From Antrodiella citrinella (lineage: Eukaryota; Basidiomycota; Agaricomycetes; Polyporales; Steccherinaceae): a stretch of DNA of 62,713 nt. How positions within the stretch are numbered: position 1 is the first letter of the stretch; every line of letters begins with the position of its first letter. Shown here piece after piece: positions 47,943-60,372 of this stretch. Made by a program: the position numbers and the translations under genes. Under the pieces are notes generated by a model. The model was not told where the DNA came from. It ran no database searches and saw only the letters and a list, made by a program, of their open reading frames with translations. The stretch covers positions 1 to 62,713 of the forward strand of contig SGPM01000150.1 of assembly GCA_004802725.1 (NCBI GenBank), given 5' to 3'.

Positions 47943-48225
47943 ATTTTTGGGCTAGGTTTAGTGGGGTCGTACCTCCCACATTGCCTTCAGTTTGGGTGAG
48001 GTTCAGTGTAGTGTAGCTACAATGTTGTTATTTCGAACCCAGAATGCTAACCCTAATATTATTATATGTAGAGTCTAGGGTTTACTTGCCGAAAAGGTTT
48101 CTCGACTTCAGTTTCTGGACTCTCATCGGCCTCCATCAGCGGCCGCACTGCTCATCCGCGCCACCACTCATTTACTCTGGCAGCCGAAAAGTGGATGAAA
48201 GTGGGTGGCCATTTTTGAGCAGCCC
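47943..48225 (-). repeat. Right arm of the foldback element
   Basis: Exact reverse complement of the left arm. Confidence 0.92.
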
Positions 48226-48413
48226 TAATGACAACAGTTTCTAAAACGATAGGCGCATCCAGAAATATGTGTGCGTATGCGGACTCCGAATTTTGATGAT
48301 GCTAGACATTGCTAGCACCAAGCTAGCACGGCCAGTGGTGTGTCAGCACTCGTCTGAAGCGGACAGATCAACTTTGCTTCAAACACACTATCCTTAATAC
48401 CTATTCAAAACTT

Positions 48414-49640
48414 CAAGAAGTTCCTGGGTATCATCAAGATTACAGACAACTCGACCAAGAAAGTATTCGAAGGCAAGAAAGCTGCTCTTGCTGCCGGTGA
48501 CGAGGAACTGAAGGAACACATCGGTGAAGGAAAGGACATTATGAGCATCCTCTGTGAGTCTGCCATTTTCCATCTTGTACTTCCGCTGATTTTTTGTCAG
48601 TGAGAGAACATACTCGCATCTGCGGAAGAGAGATTTTGTGAAGAAGAGCTGTCGAGCCAAATGTCGTATGTGAATTGAGTGTCATCAAACCCATCCTGGT
48701 TGATGACCTGACTGTGTCTGGCACGCTTGTTTTCGCAGCAACGGACACCACTACAGGCACGTTGGTGCAGATCCTACAACTCCTCGTGGAACACCCGGAC
48801 GTCCAGGAAAGACTGAGAGAAGAGATCAAAGAAGCAACTCAGGGCAGAGAAATTCCCTACGACGAGCTTTCTGCTTTGCCTTACTTGAATGCGATTTGCC
48901 GCAAGACCCTACGGATGAATGTGCCGTCCCACAGGTATCCTCCCGTTTCCTTCGTTTATAGAGAGGAGGTCTGCTTCGAATTCTATCTCGTCCACTGACT
49001 AATCGCCGTTCGCACGTCTAGGGCCAATGAGACGACTTCCATCCCGCTATCACAGTCCATCCCCGGAAACGATAGTAAAGCGGTGAACAAAACCCGAAGG
49101 CACCATTGCCATCGTAGCGATCCGCGCCTGTAAGAGGAACAAAGCGCTTTGGGGCCACGACGTCTGCTGTCTCTCCTTCCAGAAGCGATTACCAGTGTAC
49201 GTATTCCCGGAGTGTATGCGAACCTGTATGCTCAAATCCACCCGTAAAATGAAGTTTTGCATTGACACTTCCTTCGCAGCATGACCTTCTTCGGAGGAGG
49301 GCGGTCTTGCATGTACGGCTTGTATATTTTCTTCGCCATCTCTGCTCGTTATTCACTCGTCTCGCTGCAGCGGTCGCAAATTCGCTCAACTGGAAATTAA
49401 TACGTCGATCGTTTACATCTAACCCGCCATCAGCCTGACATTTACTCCTTCCTCAGATACAGTCTTGATTGTGCTCCTGAACTCGTTCAAGTTCCCAGAG
49501 ACCGAAGAAACGAAAAGGAAGGTCAAGTGGAACTTGGCTTCCGACGAATACCCCACCGTTGAGACACTGCCAGTGGATACCATGACAGCGGCTTTCCCGA
49601 TCGTCTTTCAAATTGAGCCAATCAGGTGCTCAGCAAGTAC
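48414..49640 (+). pseudogene. Cytochrome P450 pseudogene, 5'-truncated
   Basis: Remains of a microsomal P450 of the kind abundant in wood and litter fungi. Segments in order: KKVFEGKKAALAAGDEEL and GEGKDIMSIL; ILASAEERFCEEELSSQMS, readable only after a frameshift; the I-helix GTLVFAATDTTTGTLVQILQ with ATDTT; LLVEHPDVQERLREEI; the K-helix region LPYLNAICRKTLRMN; a broken stretch with IAIVAIRACKRNKALWG; the heme loop MTFFGGGRSCM; and TVLIVLLNSFKFPETEE with KVKWNLASDEYPTVE. The N-terminal ~270 residues are absent, acceptor sites are lost before the I-helix, and stops occur between the K-helix and the heme loop. The K-helix ExxR is replaced by CRKTLR (Glu lost). The foldback element ends 189 bases upstream. 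Confidence 0.85.
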
Positions 49641-49699
49641 AGTGGTTCGCAACTTCTACCGTCGAAATTTGGTTATATATGACACTGAGTACTGAGTCT

Positions 49700-50640
49700 G
49701 TGACCCAATCGTTATGATTGCTTACAATTTCCAAGTGCGCTGCACAACGCAGATCTGTCAGATGATCGTCTCCAGTGTACCAATATCAGCACAGGATTGG
49801 GAGTCAACGCTAAGTCAAACCTGCGATACCGATAGCTTCCCTGATTGTACCGAAGGACTCCGTTCTATTTTCTCCATGACCGCCGATGACCGCCACTCAA
49901 ATTGAGTCTCTGGAGTCCTTGCAATGGGCAATGAGAAAAATTAGACCAATTGCCATCTACAGGTTGTTTGAAGAGGGTTTGAGGCGAGTACACCTGATAC
50001 CATTAAGAGAACATAGAGCTCTTCCACTCGGAAGCCTCCAGCTTCAGAAGTTCCCGGCCGTTAGCGAAGTCTCTTGGCAAAGGTGTCCCCGGACTTTCTG
50101 TCTGAGGCGCGATATCTTCTGTCCACATTTCCCCTCTGTTTTTGACAGTACAGTGTACACCATGGACGACGAGGTAAGTAGATGAGTTCAAAGATGTCAT
50201 GCTGTCATTTCAAGATGGTGGCTTTGTAGTGATGAATTTGATTACACACAAGTTCCTGACGGTGAAAAGTCATAGGATGTTTTTAGACCGGGATGTACAT
50301 TATGTCTGTACAGTACATATGTACCTCTGTAGTGTATGCTGCGTAATGCGAATTGCCAACACTGGTGGGTCCGGACGGCGGATGGTGTCGGGACCATTTA
50401 AGCGCCAAGTGGGCGGGCGGTGGCGGGCAGTCGGGAGGACACGGAATTCGAGCGCTAACATGCGTGTTGGTTCGAATTCGGAAACTTCAAGTTGGTAGGA
50501 CACCTCGTTCAAACTCCTACCCGTTCCTGTCCTGTGGTGTGCTGGTACTCCGAAACTGTGCTATTTTGGATTCCGATGTTGAGATCTCCGGGATGAATAG
50601 GTGCGTGGGAACTTGGGCTGCTGTGTGCACTCCGGGTGTG
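49700..50640. other. Region between P450 pseudogene and formate dehydrogenase promoter
   Basis: Mostly without recognisable coding content, apart from the possible fragment at 50003-50200. From about 50360 to 50640 the sequence becomes G-rich (for example GGGCGGGCGGTGGCGGGCAG near 50411), probably the upstream promoter of formate dehydrogenase. Confidence 0.4.
50003..50200 (-). pseudogene. Possible unidentified gene fragment
   Basis: A 65-codon minus frame that reads like protein: YLVVHGVHCTVKNRGEMWTE, then DIAPQTESPGTPLPRDFANG and RELLKLEASEW. It has no family that I recognise and no neighbouring exons. Possibly a remnant in this decayed island. Confidence 0.25.
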
Positions 50641-50652
50641 GGCTCGGATGTG

Positions 50653-50659
50653 TATAAAA
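50653..50659 (+). promoter_or_regulatory. TATA box of the formate dehydrogenase gene
   Basis: TATAAAA in GTGTATAAAAGCC, 96 bases upstream of the ATG at 50749, followed by a C/T/A-rich leader. A textbook TATA for a strongly inducible fungal gene. Confidence 0.75.
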
Positions 50660-50748
50660 GCCAGGCAAAGTGAGACGAAGAAATACCATCCACAACCCAC
50701 TCACAACATCTACTTTCCTCTTAAAACTCTCTTCTCTAAATTTCAACC

Positions 50749-52168
50749 ATGAAGGTCCTCGCTATTCTCTACTCTGGAGGTGCTTCCGCTAAGGAAGAGC
50801 CCCGTCTCCTTGGCACTTTGGAGAACGAGCTCGGTATCCGCCAATACCTGGAATCCAAGGGCCACCAATTCTTGGTGAGGCGTTCTGCGTCTTCCAGCCC
50901 ATCCAGTAGCTAATATCGCATTTTCTATAGGTCAGCGATGATAAGGAAGGACCCAACAGCTTCTTCCAGAAGCACATCGTCGACGTGAGTTCGAGGTATG
51001 TCTTGTAACGCCACGACCAATTTCTCATACTTTGCACAGGCCGAAGTCTTGATCACCACACCATTCCATCCCGGATATCTCACCGCTGACCTCTTCGAGA
51101 AGGCGAAGAAGCTCAAGATTTGCATCACTGCCGGTGTCGGTTCCGACCACATCGACTTGAACGCCGCTGTCGCTCGTCAGATCCAGGTCCTCGAAGTGTC
51201 CGGTTCCAACGTAGTCTCCGTTGCCGAGCACGTCCTCATGAACATCCTGCTCCTTGTGAGGAACTTTGTTCCCGCTCATGAGATGGCTGAGCGCGGAGAC
51301 TGGCAAGTCTCTGACATCGCTCGCAACGCCTTCGATCTCGAAGGAAAGGTGAGTATTTGATTCTAGGTTCTTTTGACTACCCCTAACGGCTGCTTGTTAG
51401 GTCATTGGGACCATTGGTGCTGGACGCATTGGATATCGCGTTCTCCAACGTCTGCTTCCTTTCAACCCCAAGGAGCTTCTGTACTACGACTATTCCGCTC
51501 TCCCTGCAGAGGCGGCCAAGGCAGTCAACGCTCGCCGCGTCGAAGATTTGAAAGAGTTCGTGTCTCAGTGCGACATCATCACTGTGAACGCTCCCCTTCA
51601 TGAAGGCACTCGCGGCCTCATCAACACCGAGCTTCTTTCGCACTTCAAGCCGGTAAGGTCACTGTTACTGAGTCTTTCGCTTAACACTGCCTGACTGTCC
51701 TCTTCATAGGGTGCATGGCTCGTCAACACCGCTCGCGGTGCTATCTGTGACAAGGACGCCGTCGCTGCTGCGCTCAAGTCTGGTCAGCTTCGCGGATACG
51801 CCGGAGACGTTTGGGATGTGCAGCCCGCGCCCAAGGACCACGTCTGGCGCACCATGAAGAACCCCCTCGGAGGCGGTAACGGCATGGTGCCTCACTACTC
51901 CGGTACTACTTTGGACGCTCAGGCCAGATACGCCAAGGGCACGTTGGATATTTTGGATAACTACTTGACCGGCACGGACCAGGAGCCTGGAAACATCATC
52001 ATTGGTCTTGGTGAGTTCTTCCGTCGCACAATCACGCGAGCACACGGAACTGACTATCGCTTGCTTTCGCAGGCAAATGGTCTACCAGCTCTTGTGAGTA
52101 CCCTCCGGCTTCTTCACTATTGTATCCAGCATTGACCATCATCCTTTCGCACAGACGGCCAGCGCTGA
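50749..52168 (+). CDS. FDH1: NAD-dependent formate dehydrogenase
   Basis: Oxidises formate to CO2 with NAD+, detoxifying formate from oxalate decarboxylation or methanol/lignin methoxyl breakdown. Start [20 protein letters not shown]. Family marks: [51 protein letters not shown], the NAD-binding [18 protein letters not shown], the catalytic-arginine block [14 protein letters not shown], the Gln of [15 protein letters not shown], and [18 protein letters not shown] with the catalytic His in place of the PHIGG of other D-2-hydroxyacid dehydrogenases. The C-terminus is assembled from very small exons: GKWSTSS, then a 14-base last exon giving YGQR, with TGA at 52166-52168. YGQR-type ends are seen in fungal enzymes, which supports this reading. 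No mitochondrial presequence, so cytosolic. About 360 residues; at least six introns. Confidence 0.96.
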
Positions 52169-52539
52169 ATTTTGTCATTTGTACCGTAAATGTCTCACAC
52201 TTCCGGCAAAGTCGCTTTCCTGTACCTACTCTCCACTCGCAATGTAAACAACATAGACACGTCTCCTTTGGTAATGCCATTATTGTACACGTACCTTGCG
52301 CAGCTTCCATCTGCTCCCATGCTTCGACATCCTGCGAACGACGCTCACCAAATTCGGCACGGTTGATCGCACGGGCTCGCTTCGTGGCGCTAGCGCTCGC
52401 TGTTCTTAAAAGCCTGATCACGTCATCATCTTATCAGATTACCCCCAACAAACTTCCTCCTCCTCGCCAAACCACCTTCACCCCCACTCATATTCTGCTC
52501 GACATTGTCGTTGTCCTTGACGTTTATAATCCATACGAG
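52169..52539. other. Spacer between formate dehydrogenase and the BolA gene
   Basis: 371 bases holding the 3' UTR of one gene and the promoter of the other. The minus-strand open frame across it is featureless. Confidence 0.45.
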
Positions 52540-52939
52540 ATGCCTATCCCCCAAGCAGATCTCGAAGCTGCCATCCGCAACGTGATTCCCGTCACACACC
52601 TCGAAATAATCGACCAGTCCAGCGGATGCGGAGAGAACTATGCAATTTTTGTGGTGAGCGATGCGTTCGAGGGGAAGACGACGTTGGCGAGACATAGATT
52701 CAGTAATTTATCTCCATATTGTTTTGGTATGCGAGCATGTTGTTCTGACCGATCTCTTTTCCAGTCAATGACATCCTGAAGAAGGAAATCGCCTTGATGC
52801 ACGCGTTCTCTCAGGTATGTTATTGCTCGTCTGACTATCATATAAGCTCAGGACACGATTGCTGTTGCAGAAAACTCTGACACCTAAGCAGTGGGATGCA
52901 CAGCAGGTGAAGGATGCAGAGGCTGCTGCTGCATCGTGA
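52540..52939 (+). CDS. BolA-family protein (BOL2/FRA2 type)
   Basis: BolA proteins pair with monothiol glutaredoxins to bind a [2Fe-2S] cluster; the cytosolic form (Fra2/Bol2) signals iron status, the mitochondrial forms help cluster delivery. Exons: MPIPQADLEAAIRNVIPVTH, LEIIDQSSGCGENYAIFVVS and DAFEGKTTLARHRF; then NDILKKEIALMHAFSQ; then KTLTPKQWDAQQ, ending AEAAAAS. The conserved Cys in SSGCGENYAIFVVS and the C-terminal His in ALMHAFSQ are the usual cluster ligands. No presequence and about 90 residues, so the cytosolic BOL2/FRA2-like form is favoured. Two introns, the first from GTAATTTAT to TTCCAG. Confidence 0.92.
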
Positions 52940-53143
52940 TCCGTGAATAGAGACATCATACCCCAGCATATTGCCGAAGGATCTGGGCTGCACGGATGTA
53001 AATGATGATATACATGCAGGATGAAGAAGACCAGTATATTGACATGTAGAGCTTGAGCTTCTGCGCAGTGATACACTAAGTCGCGCCTGAAATCACGCTG
53101 ACAAACAGTCACCGTAGGTGTGAAATGAATATGATCCTCGGTG

Positions 53144-54382
<1,239 letters not shown>

Positions 54383-54579
54383 TTCGAAAGTAAAAGGGTG
54401 GAAGAGGTGGAAGATAATTTGGTCAAGATCAAGCCCCTTGTAAATTTCTTGAGACCGGTGACCGGGGTTTGTACTTTGATCGGCGGTTTCGGGGGCGCTG
54501 CGCCAGGTGCGATCTTCTGAATCTCTCGGCGTCAACACGTCACAAAAAAACTGCCACCAACGGAGCTACGCTCGGGCCT
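54383..54579. promoter_or_regulatory. Bidirectional promoter region, DIM1 / SET methyltransferase
   Basis: Only 197 bases separate the two divergent ATGs, so both core promoters and leaders must share it. No TATA box is evident. It contains GGTGACCGG palindromic sequence near 54456 and GC-rich steps. Confidence 0.55.
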
Positions 54580-56002
54580 ATGGAGGAACCAGAACACATC
54601 ACAGAGTTTCGATCGTGGTTTCAAGCGAACGGAGGAGCCATTCATCCCAATGTCAGCTACCAGAAAGGTACGACTCGCACTATTTCCCCCGTACAGACAC
54701 CCACAATGACACTGATTGTCACATCATTCTTAGTTGGTTCGGGGTTCTCAATATTTGCTCGAGAACTCATATCGGAAGATGAAGATATAGTTTCTTGTCC
54801 GTTTTCACTGGTCATCACCCCCGATCTCTCAAGAAGGGCGCTATTGGGCCTTCTGCGAGTCGACGCAGACCAGGAAGACTCATTCAAGAACTTGTCCGAG
54901 ACACAGCTCATGTGCACATATATATGTATGCATTGGATCATTGACAACGAGAACAGGTGAGTGATACACGTACGAGTCAGAACACTGCGCACCATAAATT
55001 GCATATTTGATTCACGCCGAACCATCATGGGCAGTCTCTTGATTCCAGTACTCAGTTGTCTTTCCCTTCAGTACTTCCGCCGGCTTCCTGAAACATCTCC
55101 CATATCTAAAGACTCTCCCCGCATCTTCCCAGCTGTTCACTCCTCTCCACTTCTCCGAGGCGGAGCTCTCGCTGTTCGAAGGCTCCAATATTTTCAGCGC
55201 CACACTTGACAGGAAACACACCTGGCAACAGCAGCATGAAGCATGTGCCGCTGTGATTGCCAAAGTATATCCTGCCTGGGGTGCTGAGTTTACCTGGGAA
55301 CGGTACCTCACCGCTGCTACCTACATCTCTTCCAGAGCGTTTCCGTCTACGCTCCTTAGTCCAACGCCGAGTCTGGTGGCTACGCCCGAATCGTACCCGA
55401 TTCTCCTTCCAGGCGTAGACGCTCTCAATCATGCTCGAGCCAAGCCCGTATCATGGCTTGTCTCGCATCCTTCCGGACAGCCATCGTCCGAAGCAGGATC
55501 GAAGGTCTATCTGGTGGTACATACACGCACGCCTGCAGGGTTAGAGGTGTTCAACAACTACGGACCCAAACCGAACGCGGAGCTCATCCTCGGATACGGC
55601 TTCACGTTGGAGAATAACCCTGACGATACTATCGTCCTCAAGATTGGCGGGAGCTTAGGTGGCTCTCAGCTGCGGTGGGAAGTTGGGAGACAGGCGAAAG
55701 GGATTGAACCTGTATGGGAGGTCATCCTCGCTGCTGTGCATGAGGAAGATGAGGATGAAGAGGAGCAGGAGGAAGGTGTAGTCATCGTGAGCGTGGAGGA
55801 AGAGCTGTATGCGTCAGAGATGCTGGAGCAGATGGCAGCGGGTCTGAAGGATAAGTTGCCTTCTGTACCTGCAAATCTTCCCCAATATGTGCGGCCAGAG
55901 GTGCTGGGTATGCTCTTGCATTATATTGAAGGTGAACGGTTTGCTGCAGCCAGTCCGATATCACATTCTCATGCATATCATCAGGACAACACGACATATT
56001 GA
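54580..56002 (+). CDS. SET-domain protein lysine methyltransferase (SETD6/RKM-like)
   Basis: SET-domain methyltransferase of the class with a split SET domain and a C-terminal Rubisco-LSMT substrate-binding-like region. The yeast relatives Rkm1-4 methylate ribosomal proteins; SETD6/SETD3 act on other non-histone proteins. Exon 1: MEEPEHITEFRSWFQANGGA, IHPNVSYQK. Exon 2 opens GSGFSIFARELISEDEDIV (start of SET). Then QLMCTYICMHWIIDNEN and PYLKTLPA-like sequence near 55080-55130. The long last exon has WERYLTAATYISSRAF, the SAM-site block LLPGVDALNHARAKPVSW, and FNNYGPKPNAELILGYGF with the catalytic tyrosine. A Glu/Asp-rich patch near residue 360 precedes the end. About 430 residues. The stop lies only a few bases from the converging DUF4470 gene's end. 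Confidence 0.9.
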
Positions 56003-56008
56003 GGTCAA

Positions 56009-59000
56009 TCATTCTATTTGCACAAGAGAAAAAGAACAACGGTGGGCAGAAGAAAATGACTTGAGTATTGTCGCCGAACAGGAAGAAGAAGAGGAAGAAG
56101 AATGAGAGGCAGTAATGTACAAGATTCCACTTTTGACTTTCGTAGTCCGTGAAGAGAGCGCGCCCCCCCCCCAAGATTCAAACCAGCTTATTTCATTCCA
56201 GTCGCACGCGGGGAACGGGATGTAGACGACTGCTCCGGAACTCATCATCATGTTGTATCATCCACATAGAGAGCGCACTCACCTCCTATACGAGCGTCGT
56301 GTCTATAAGGTGCCATGAACCACTTATCCCTGTCCGCTTTCATCTTCCGGACCCTGTCGCGACTCATCCTCCATTGAATGACACCCTTCGACATATCAAA
56401 CGACTCGATAACGGTGACGATATACAACGCATCGTTTGTACGTATTTGTCCTTCCAGTACCTTCTCGATGTTAGTCGCGAAAAATTCGGCTGGAGGCAAC
56501 CCATTCGGACCGGTAAACATGTCAGGCAGTTTCAAGCTGCTTCGTCGGTAGAACAAAAGCGACATGACCGGGTAGGAAATGCCCAGAGAGCCACTTCGAG
56601 TGTCGGTTACAAAGTTTGGCAGAGGTGCGTTCACGGCGTAGAGACCGATACCGTCCGCCGAAGTCATGAAGCGTTTAGGAAGAGCGATAGGAAAGGGGAG
56701 GGCTTCGTACGAGCTTGCCAAGATAAGTTCGAAGTCAACATGCCATGGGGCCATGTTCACCTTGCGCCGCGGTACACGTCTTGCCCGCTCCGACAACGGG
56801 ATGGGAAGTTCGCCGAGGTAAAGCGCAACCTCTGAGAAAAGCTCGTTCGATAAAATAGCTGCGAGGTAGCTGCTGAGCCAATGAGACGGAAACCCAACAC
56901 CACGCAGATGGATCAGCAAGTCGACGAAGGCCACCAGATTATTGGAAAGATAGATGCGGCTCATCGGTCCCTGGGATGCTTCTCCAGGGAATAAAACACC
57001 GAATAGAATGCGAGAAAGCCATGTATCGAGCTGCTCGTGAGTAGCCAGCTCTTGAAGAGGCCGGGGCGTTTCAAGGCGTTGAACTTTGATCAGGACAAGC
57101 GGGTCTATCTCCGTAATTCAACATCCAAGGTATTTTGGTACGTCCTGGGGCGAGAGAAGCGTGTAGCTGCGTCAAAATAGCGAGATCAGTGACGGTAATG
57201 TAGTATAAATAAGATATCGGACTTGTAGCAGAAATGGTCCACATTAGGCAATTGGAAGCTATGGTACAGTCAGGGCCCTCTTTGAGACTTGGAATACAGT
57301 ACAGAGCTGTATTGAAGACACCATGCGTATAGTCGCTGCGTTACAAAGATGAGCGGGCTTCGGCCGTAAAAAAGGAGTGCGAACATACGGAACATTACTG
57401 AGCCACATGCGGTTATAGGTTCGTGGAAAGTCAGCCGGTCTGGAGTAATCTCGTCCCAGCCTCATCTTTGCAAGTTCGTTCATGAGATCTCCTTGCACAA
57501 TGTCTAGCTTGATGCGACCTTGAAGAGCCTTGAGACTGTCGACCACGGCTTCGAAGAACACTTGTCCAGTACAAAAAGCAGGACAATCTTGGGGAGCGAC
57601 CTGGCTGTTGAGACCTAGTAGACGGAATCGTTTGTTGAAGCTCTGCAGAGCCTTGGGCACGACGAAGAGATCATAATTCATGTCCGGATAGTATTTGCGA
57701 TCGCGATCAAGTATGGGGTCCTGCGATACGGCAACACATCAATTACACTTCTCCGATATGCGGAGTAGAATCTGACTTACGAACAGCGAAGGATTCGGCT
57801 TCCAGTGCTCAATTATATGAGCCCTGACCTGAAGAGACATTGTCAGATCAGCACCGTAAATGACAAGTTCCACAGGCACAAACCTCGCTTACTGAGACTT
57901 TCATACGTCCTTCCTCTTTGAAGTTGGTCCAACTTTCGTCGACAACTCGCTCCCTTTGACGCAGCATACTCGGAGGCGCGAAGACTCTTGCGCCTTTATA
58001 CCACCTCATCTCCGCCCCAAATTCCGCTTCAGTATTATCTCCCGTGCAGACCCAGCAGCTCGGCCCCAATCATCATTTCTCGAGCTTCGGCAAGCCACTC
58101 TCGTCGTCCGAGCGGATCGTGTGGACCTGGACATGTACCCATCCTGGATCCAAGGGCCTATATGACTTCCCCGTCTGGGATTCTGTAGACCGACATTGTA
58201 CATCTAGCGAGCGTTGAGGTGTCGGAGAACTGTTTTAGAAGGCTGGTTGATAAAGTGACACCGGGCGGTAGCATCTTGAGCACGGACTCTAAGTTCCTGT
58301 CCTTGCAGTGGTTCTTCGACATCATTTGAGTTGTCTTGTGAGGCAGACCTGAACTCCAGTGACGCAGCGATGTGAGCACAGCCGGAATCGATTCCTGTGC
58401 AAAGAGCCACGATGGAAGTTTTGGAGGCGCCTGAGAGAGATTGACGATGATCGTGTTCACGACGGCAAGAAATCTATCATATGCATAAAAAATCTTGTGC
58501 ACTCTAACCAGGACTAACACTTACCGTTTGTAACAATAGGGTGGAACAACGATGCCGATAAAGGTATAGAACAACGTCGCTTTGATTTCTAACGTTGTTT
58601 CCTCGTCGTGGCCGCCATTGATCAACTCGTCCAGCATGTAAAACATGCAAAGATCGCGAGCCAGTGCAGTAGGATGTATGTCAAGTAAAGTGAAATGAGC
58701 TTTAAGGCTTGGTTTTTTGACTTCTGAGAGTCCTTTGTAGGTCTCGTAGAGACCTATGATAGACCCGAAGACGTGTCGAGCTGTACAATTGTTCGGTGTG
58801 AGTGATAACCATGCAGCAGGATCCGTAAAGAGATACTGACCGTCTCCAACACCGCCAAACAAGAATGCGAGGCGAGACAGCTTTTCCTCAGACAACTGGT
58901 TAATCCTTAAGGGATCTTGTTTCGTAATGATATCACCCCAACCGTCAACGATAGACATCGGGTCATCGTGTCCAATCTGTGCGGAGGATAAATCTATGGA

Positions 59001-59731
59001 AGGCGCATATACCGTCATTCCCAAACTCACCGAATAGTACTCCAAGTCAGAAATGCTGCGGAATTAGTCTGATCAGTCTTGATTTTTCTAACGGATGAAG
59101 GACAAGAAGCATTACGCCGATTTCCTGAAGATGGGTAAGTCGGACAGGCGCGCTCGTGCATCTGAAGCCCCTTTCAACGTGCCTGCAAGTTCTTTTTCCA
59201 CTTGTCTCCATTATTTCCAAGCGGAAACAAGTTCCTTGCTGACATTTGTCTGATCTGCCGCTTTCGCCAGCCGTTCGATGATCCCAGCCCGATCCCGGAT
59301 GGACTCAGATGTCAAGCTCTCCGAACGCGCGCCATAACTCAACGATTTGGCCAGTCGTGCAGAAAGACGTTGAAAAAGTGGGGAGCTGTCTTCCGATTCT
59401 GAGATATTACGGGTTGCACGGCATATAGCTTCAAAACACGAGGCGTAGTCTCCAAGCTCGTAAAGGGCGGCGCTGAGGTTTGAGGGGTATACAGACTGAG
59501 CTGGCGCAGTAAGTTCGGCCTGTACCATAAATTTCACAAATAGATGAGACGAATGAAGCCTAAATATGTGCTCACCTTGGCGTATAGGGCAGCAGCTCTG
59601 GTAGAACATGGTCAACTCGGCATCATCAATCATCATTGGCCTAAAGGTGATCCTTACTCTTGGAATAACCTCTCCTTGAATTTTGTATTTCCACGCTCCT
59701 TCGTTTCAGATGCCTCTGAATCCCCGGCCAT
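56009..59731 (-). CDS. TPR plus DUF4470 protein
   Basis: A large multi-exon gene of a family common in Agaricomycetes. Start MAGDSEASETKERGNTKFKE followed by a TPR-like N-terminus (AELTAPAQSVYPSNLSAALY, ELGDYASCFEAICRA). Then the DUF4470 part: YYSVSLGMTVYAPSIDLSSA, SRLAFLFGGVGDGQYLFT, KAHFTLLDIHPTALARDLCM, FYMLDELINGG. Later exons: FNKRFRLLGLNSQVAPQDCP, SRPADFPRTYNRMWLSNVPY, GVGFPSHWLSSYLAAILSNE, VNMAPWHVDFELILASSYEA and WRMSRDRVRKMKADRDKWFM. The 3' end is unsure: after DARIG a GTGAGTGCG donor can splice to VVYIPFPACDWNEISWF and run to a TGA near 56009. A C10 homopolymer (56163-56172) there could shift the frame; without that intron the stop is at 56248. Function unknown. Roughly 1000 residues. 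Confidence 0.78.
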
Positions 59732-59996
59732 ATTCAAGTCAATGATATAGAACGTTGAAAACAATTGCAAGACGCGGTACGCCACTGTGACCGGTGAAGC
59801 CTGAGGTACGCGACTGGTAACGCGTGACCTAGCGCGTAGCGTCACATATCACACAACGTGATGACGTAGAAAACTCATTTGCTACTTCAAGTTAGCATAC
59901 ATGCACACGGCGTACAGACTTGTACAGACAGTAGACAATGATCAAACAAGACGGAAGACAGAAAATAGCCCACCGTTACAAAAAAGCCTGACACCT

Positions 59997-60336
59997 TTAC
60001 TCGGCGAGTCGCTCTACTCGCAGCGGGAAGCTGGCGTGGATAGTATCTTTGCCAACGGTCGGGTACCTGATAGAAGCTAGGTTCCAAACGACTTTCTCTT
60101 TCATTTCTTCTGCCATAGAAAACTTGAACGATCCAAGGAGCACGGCCAAGACGATCTCTGAAAGACAAGGAGGCATTGAGCGTCGAATCCAAGATACAGA
60201 CGATCTGCTCACTCATTTCCAGCTGAGAGAATTTGAAGCCGCTGAAAAAAGATGGTTCATGTGAGTACAAGGGTCATGCATTCAGTAAGTGTTGATGGCG
60301 CACATGCAAGACCGACCTCCGCCAAAGAAAGTCATC
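59997..60336 (-). pseudogene. Orphan last exons of a cytochrome P450
   Basis: Three exons in clean splice frame: MTFFGGGRSCI (heme loop with the Cys ligand), GFKFSQLEM, then KIVLAVLLGSFKFSMAEE through KVVWNLASIRYPTVGKD to VERLAE and TAA. The introns run GTGTGCGCC..TTTCAG and GTGAGCAGA..CTTTCAG. The first exon keeps its acceptor at 60337-60339, but 33 bases further upstream the sequence becomes the solo LTR, and no other P450 exon exists beyond it. So about 90% of the gene is missing while the remnant shows no frame damage. It is the same P450 type as the pseudogene at 48.4-49.6 kb. Confidence 0.85.
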
Positions 60337-60372
60337 CTGCGAAGAGTGTGTGAGCCAAGTTGACGTGCGATG

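Larger units (their letters stand above)
47514..48225. mobile_element. Foldback/MITE-like DNA transposon with TA target duplication
   Basis: A 712-base element: a left arm (47514-47796) and a right arm (47943-48225) that are exact inverted copies over 283 bases, around a 146-base unique spacer (47797-47942). The ends read GGGCTGCTCAAAAATGGCCA and its complement, flanked on both sides by TA (47512-47513 and 48226-48227), the target duplication of the Tc1/mariner superfamily. There is no transposase; the only open frames are the mirror-image 68-codon frames inside the arms, which I do not regard as genes. The lack of any arm mismatch means recent insertion or arm homogenisation. Transcription across it would give a very long hairpin RNA. 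It would need a transposase supplied in trans. Confidence 0.9.

Noticed and set aside
47489..48244. Two near-identical ~67-codon frames in opposite orientation
   Set aside because: They lie wholly in the mirror arms of the foldback element and show no domain; explained by the inverted repeat.
50461..50474. B-box-like GGTTCGAATTC as a tRNA
   Set aside because: No A-box or cloverleaf around it; it lies in the G-rich upstream region of formate dehydrogenase.
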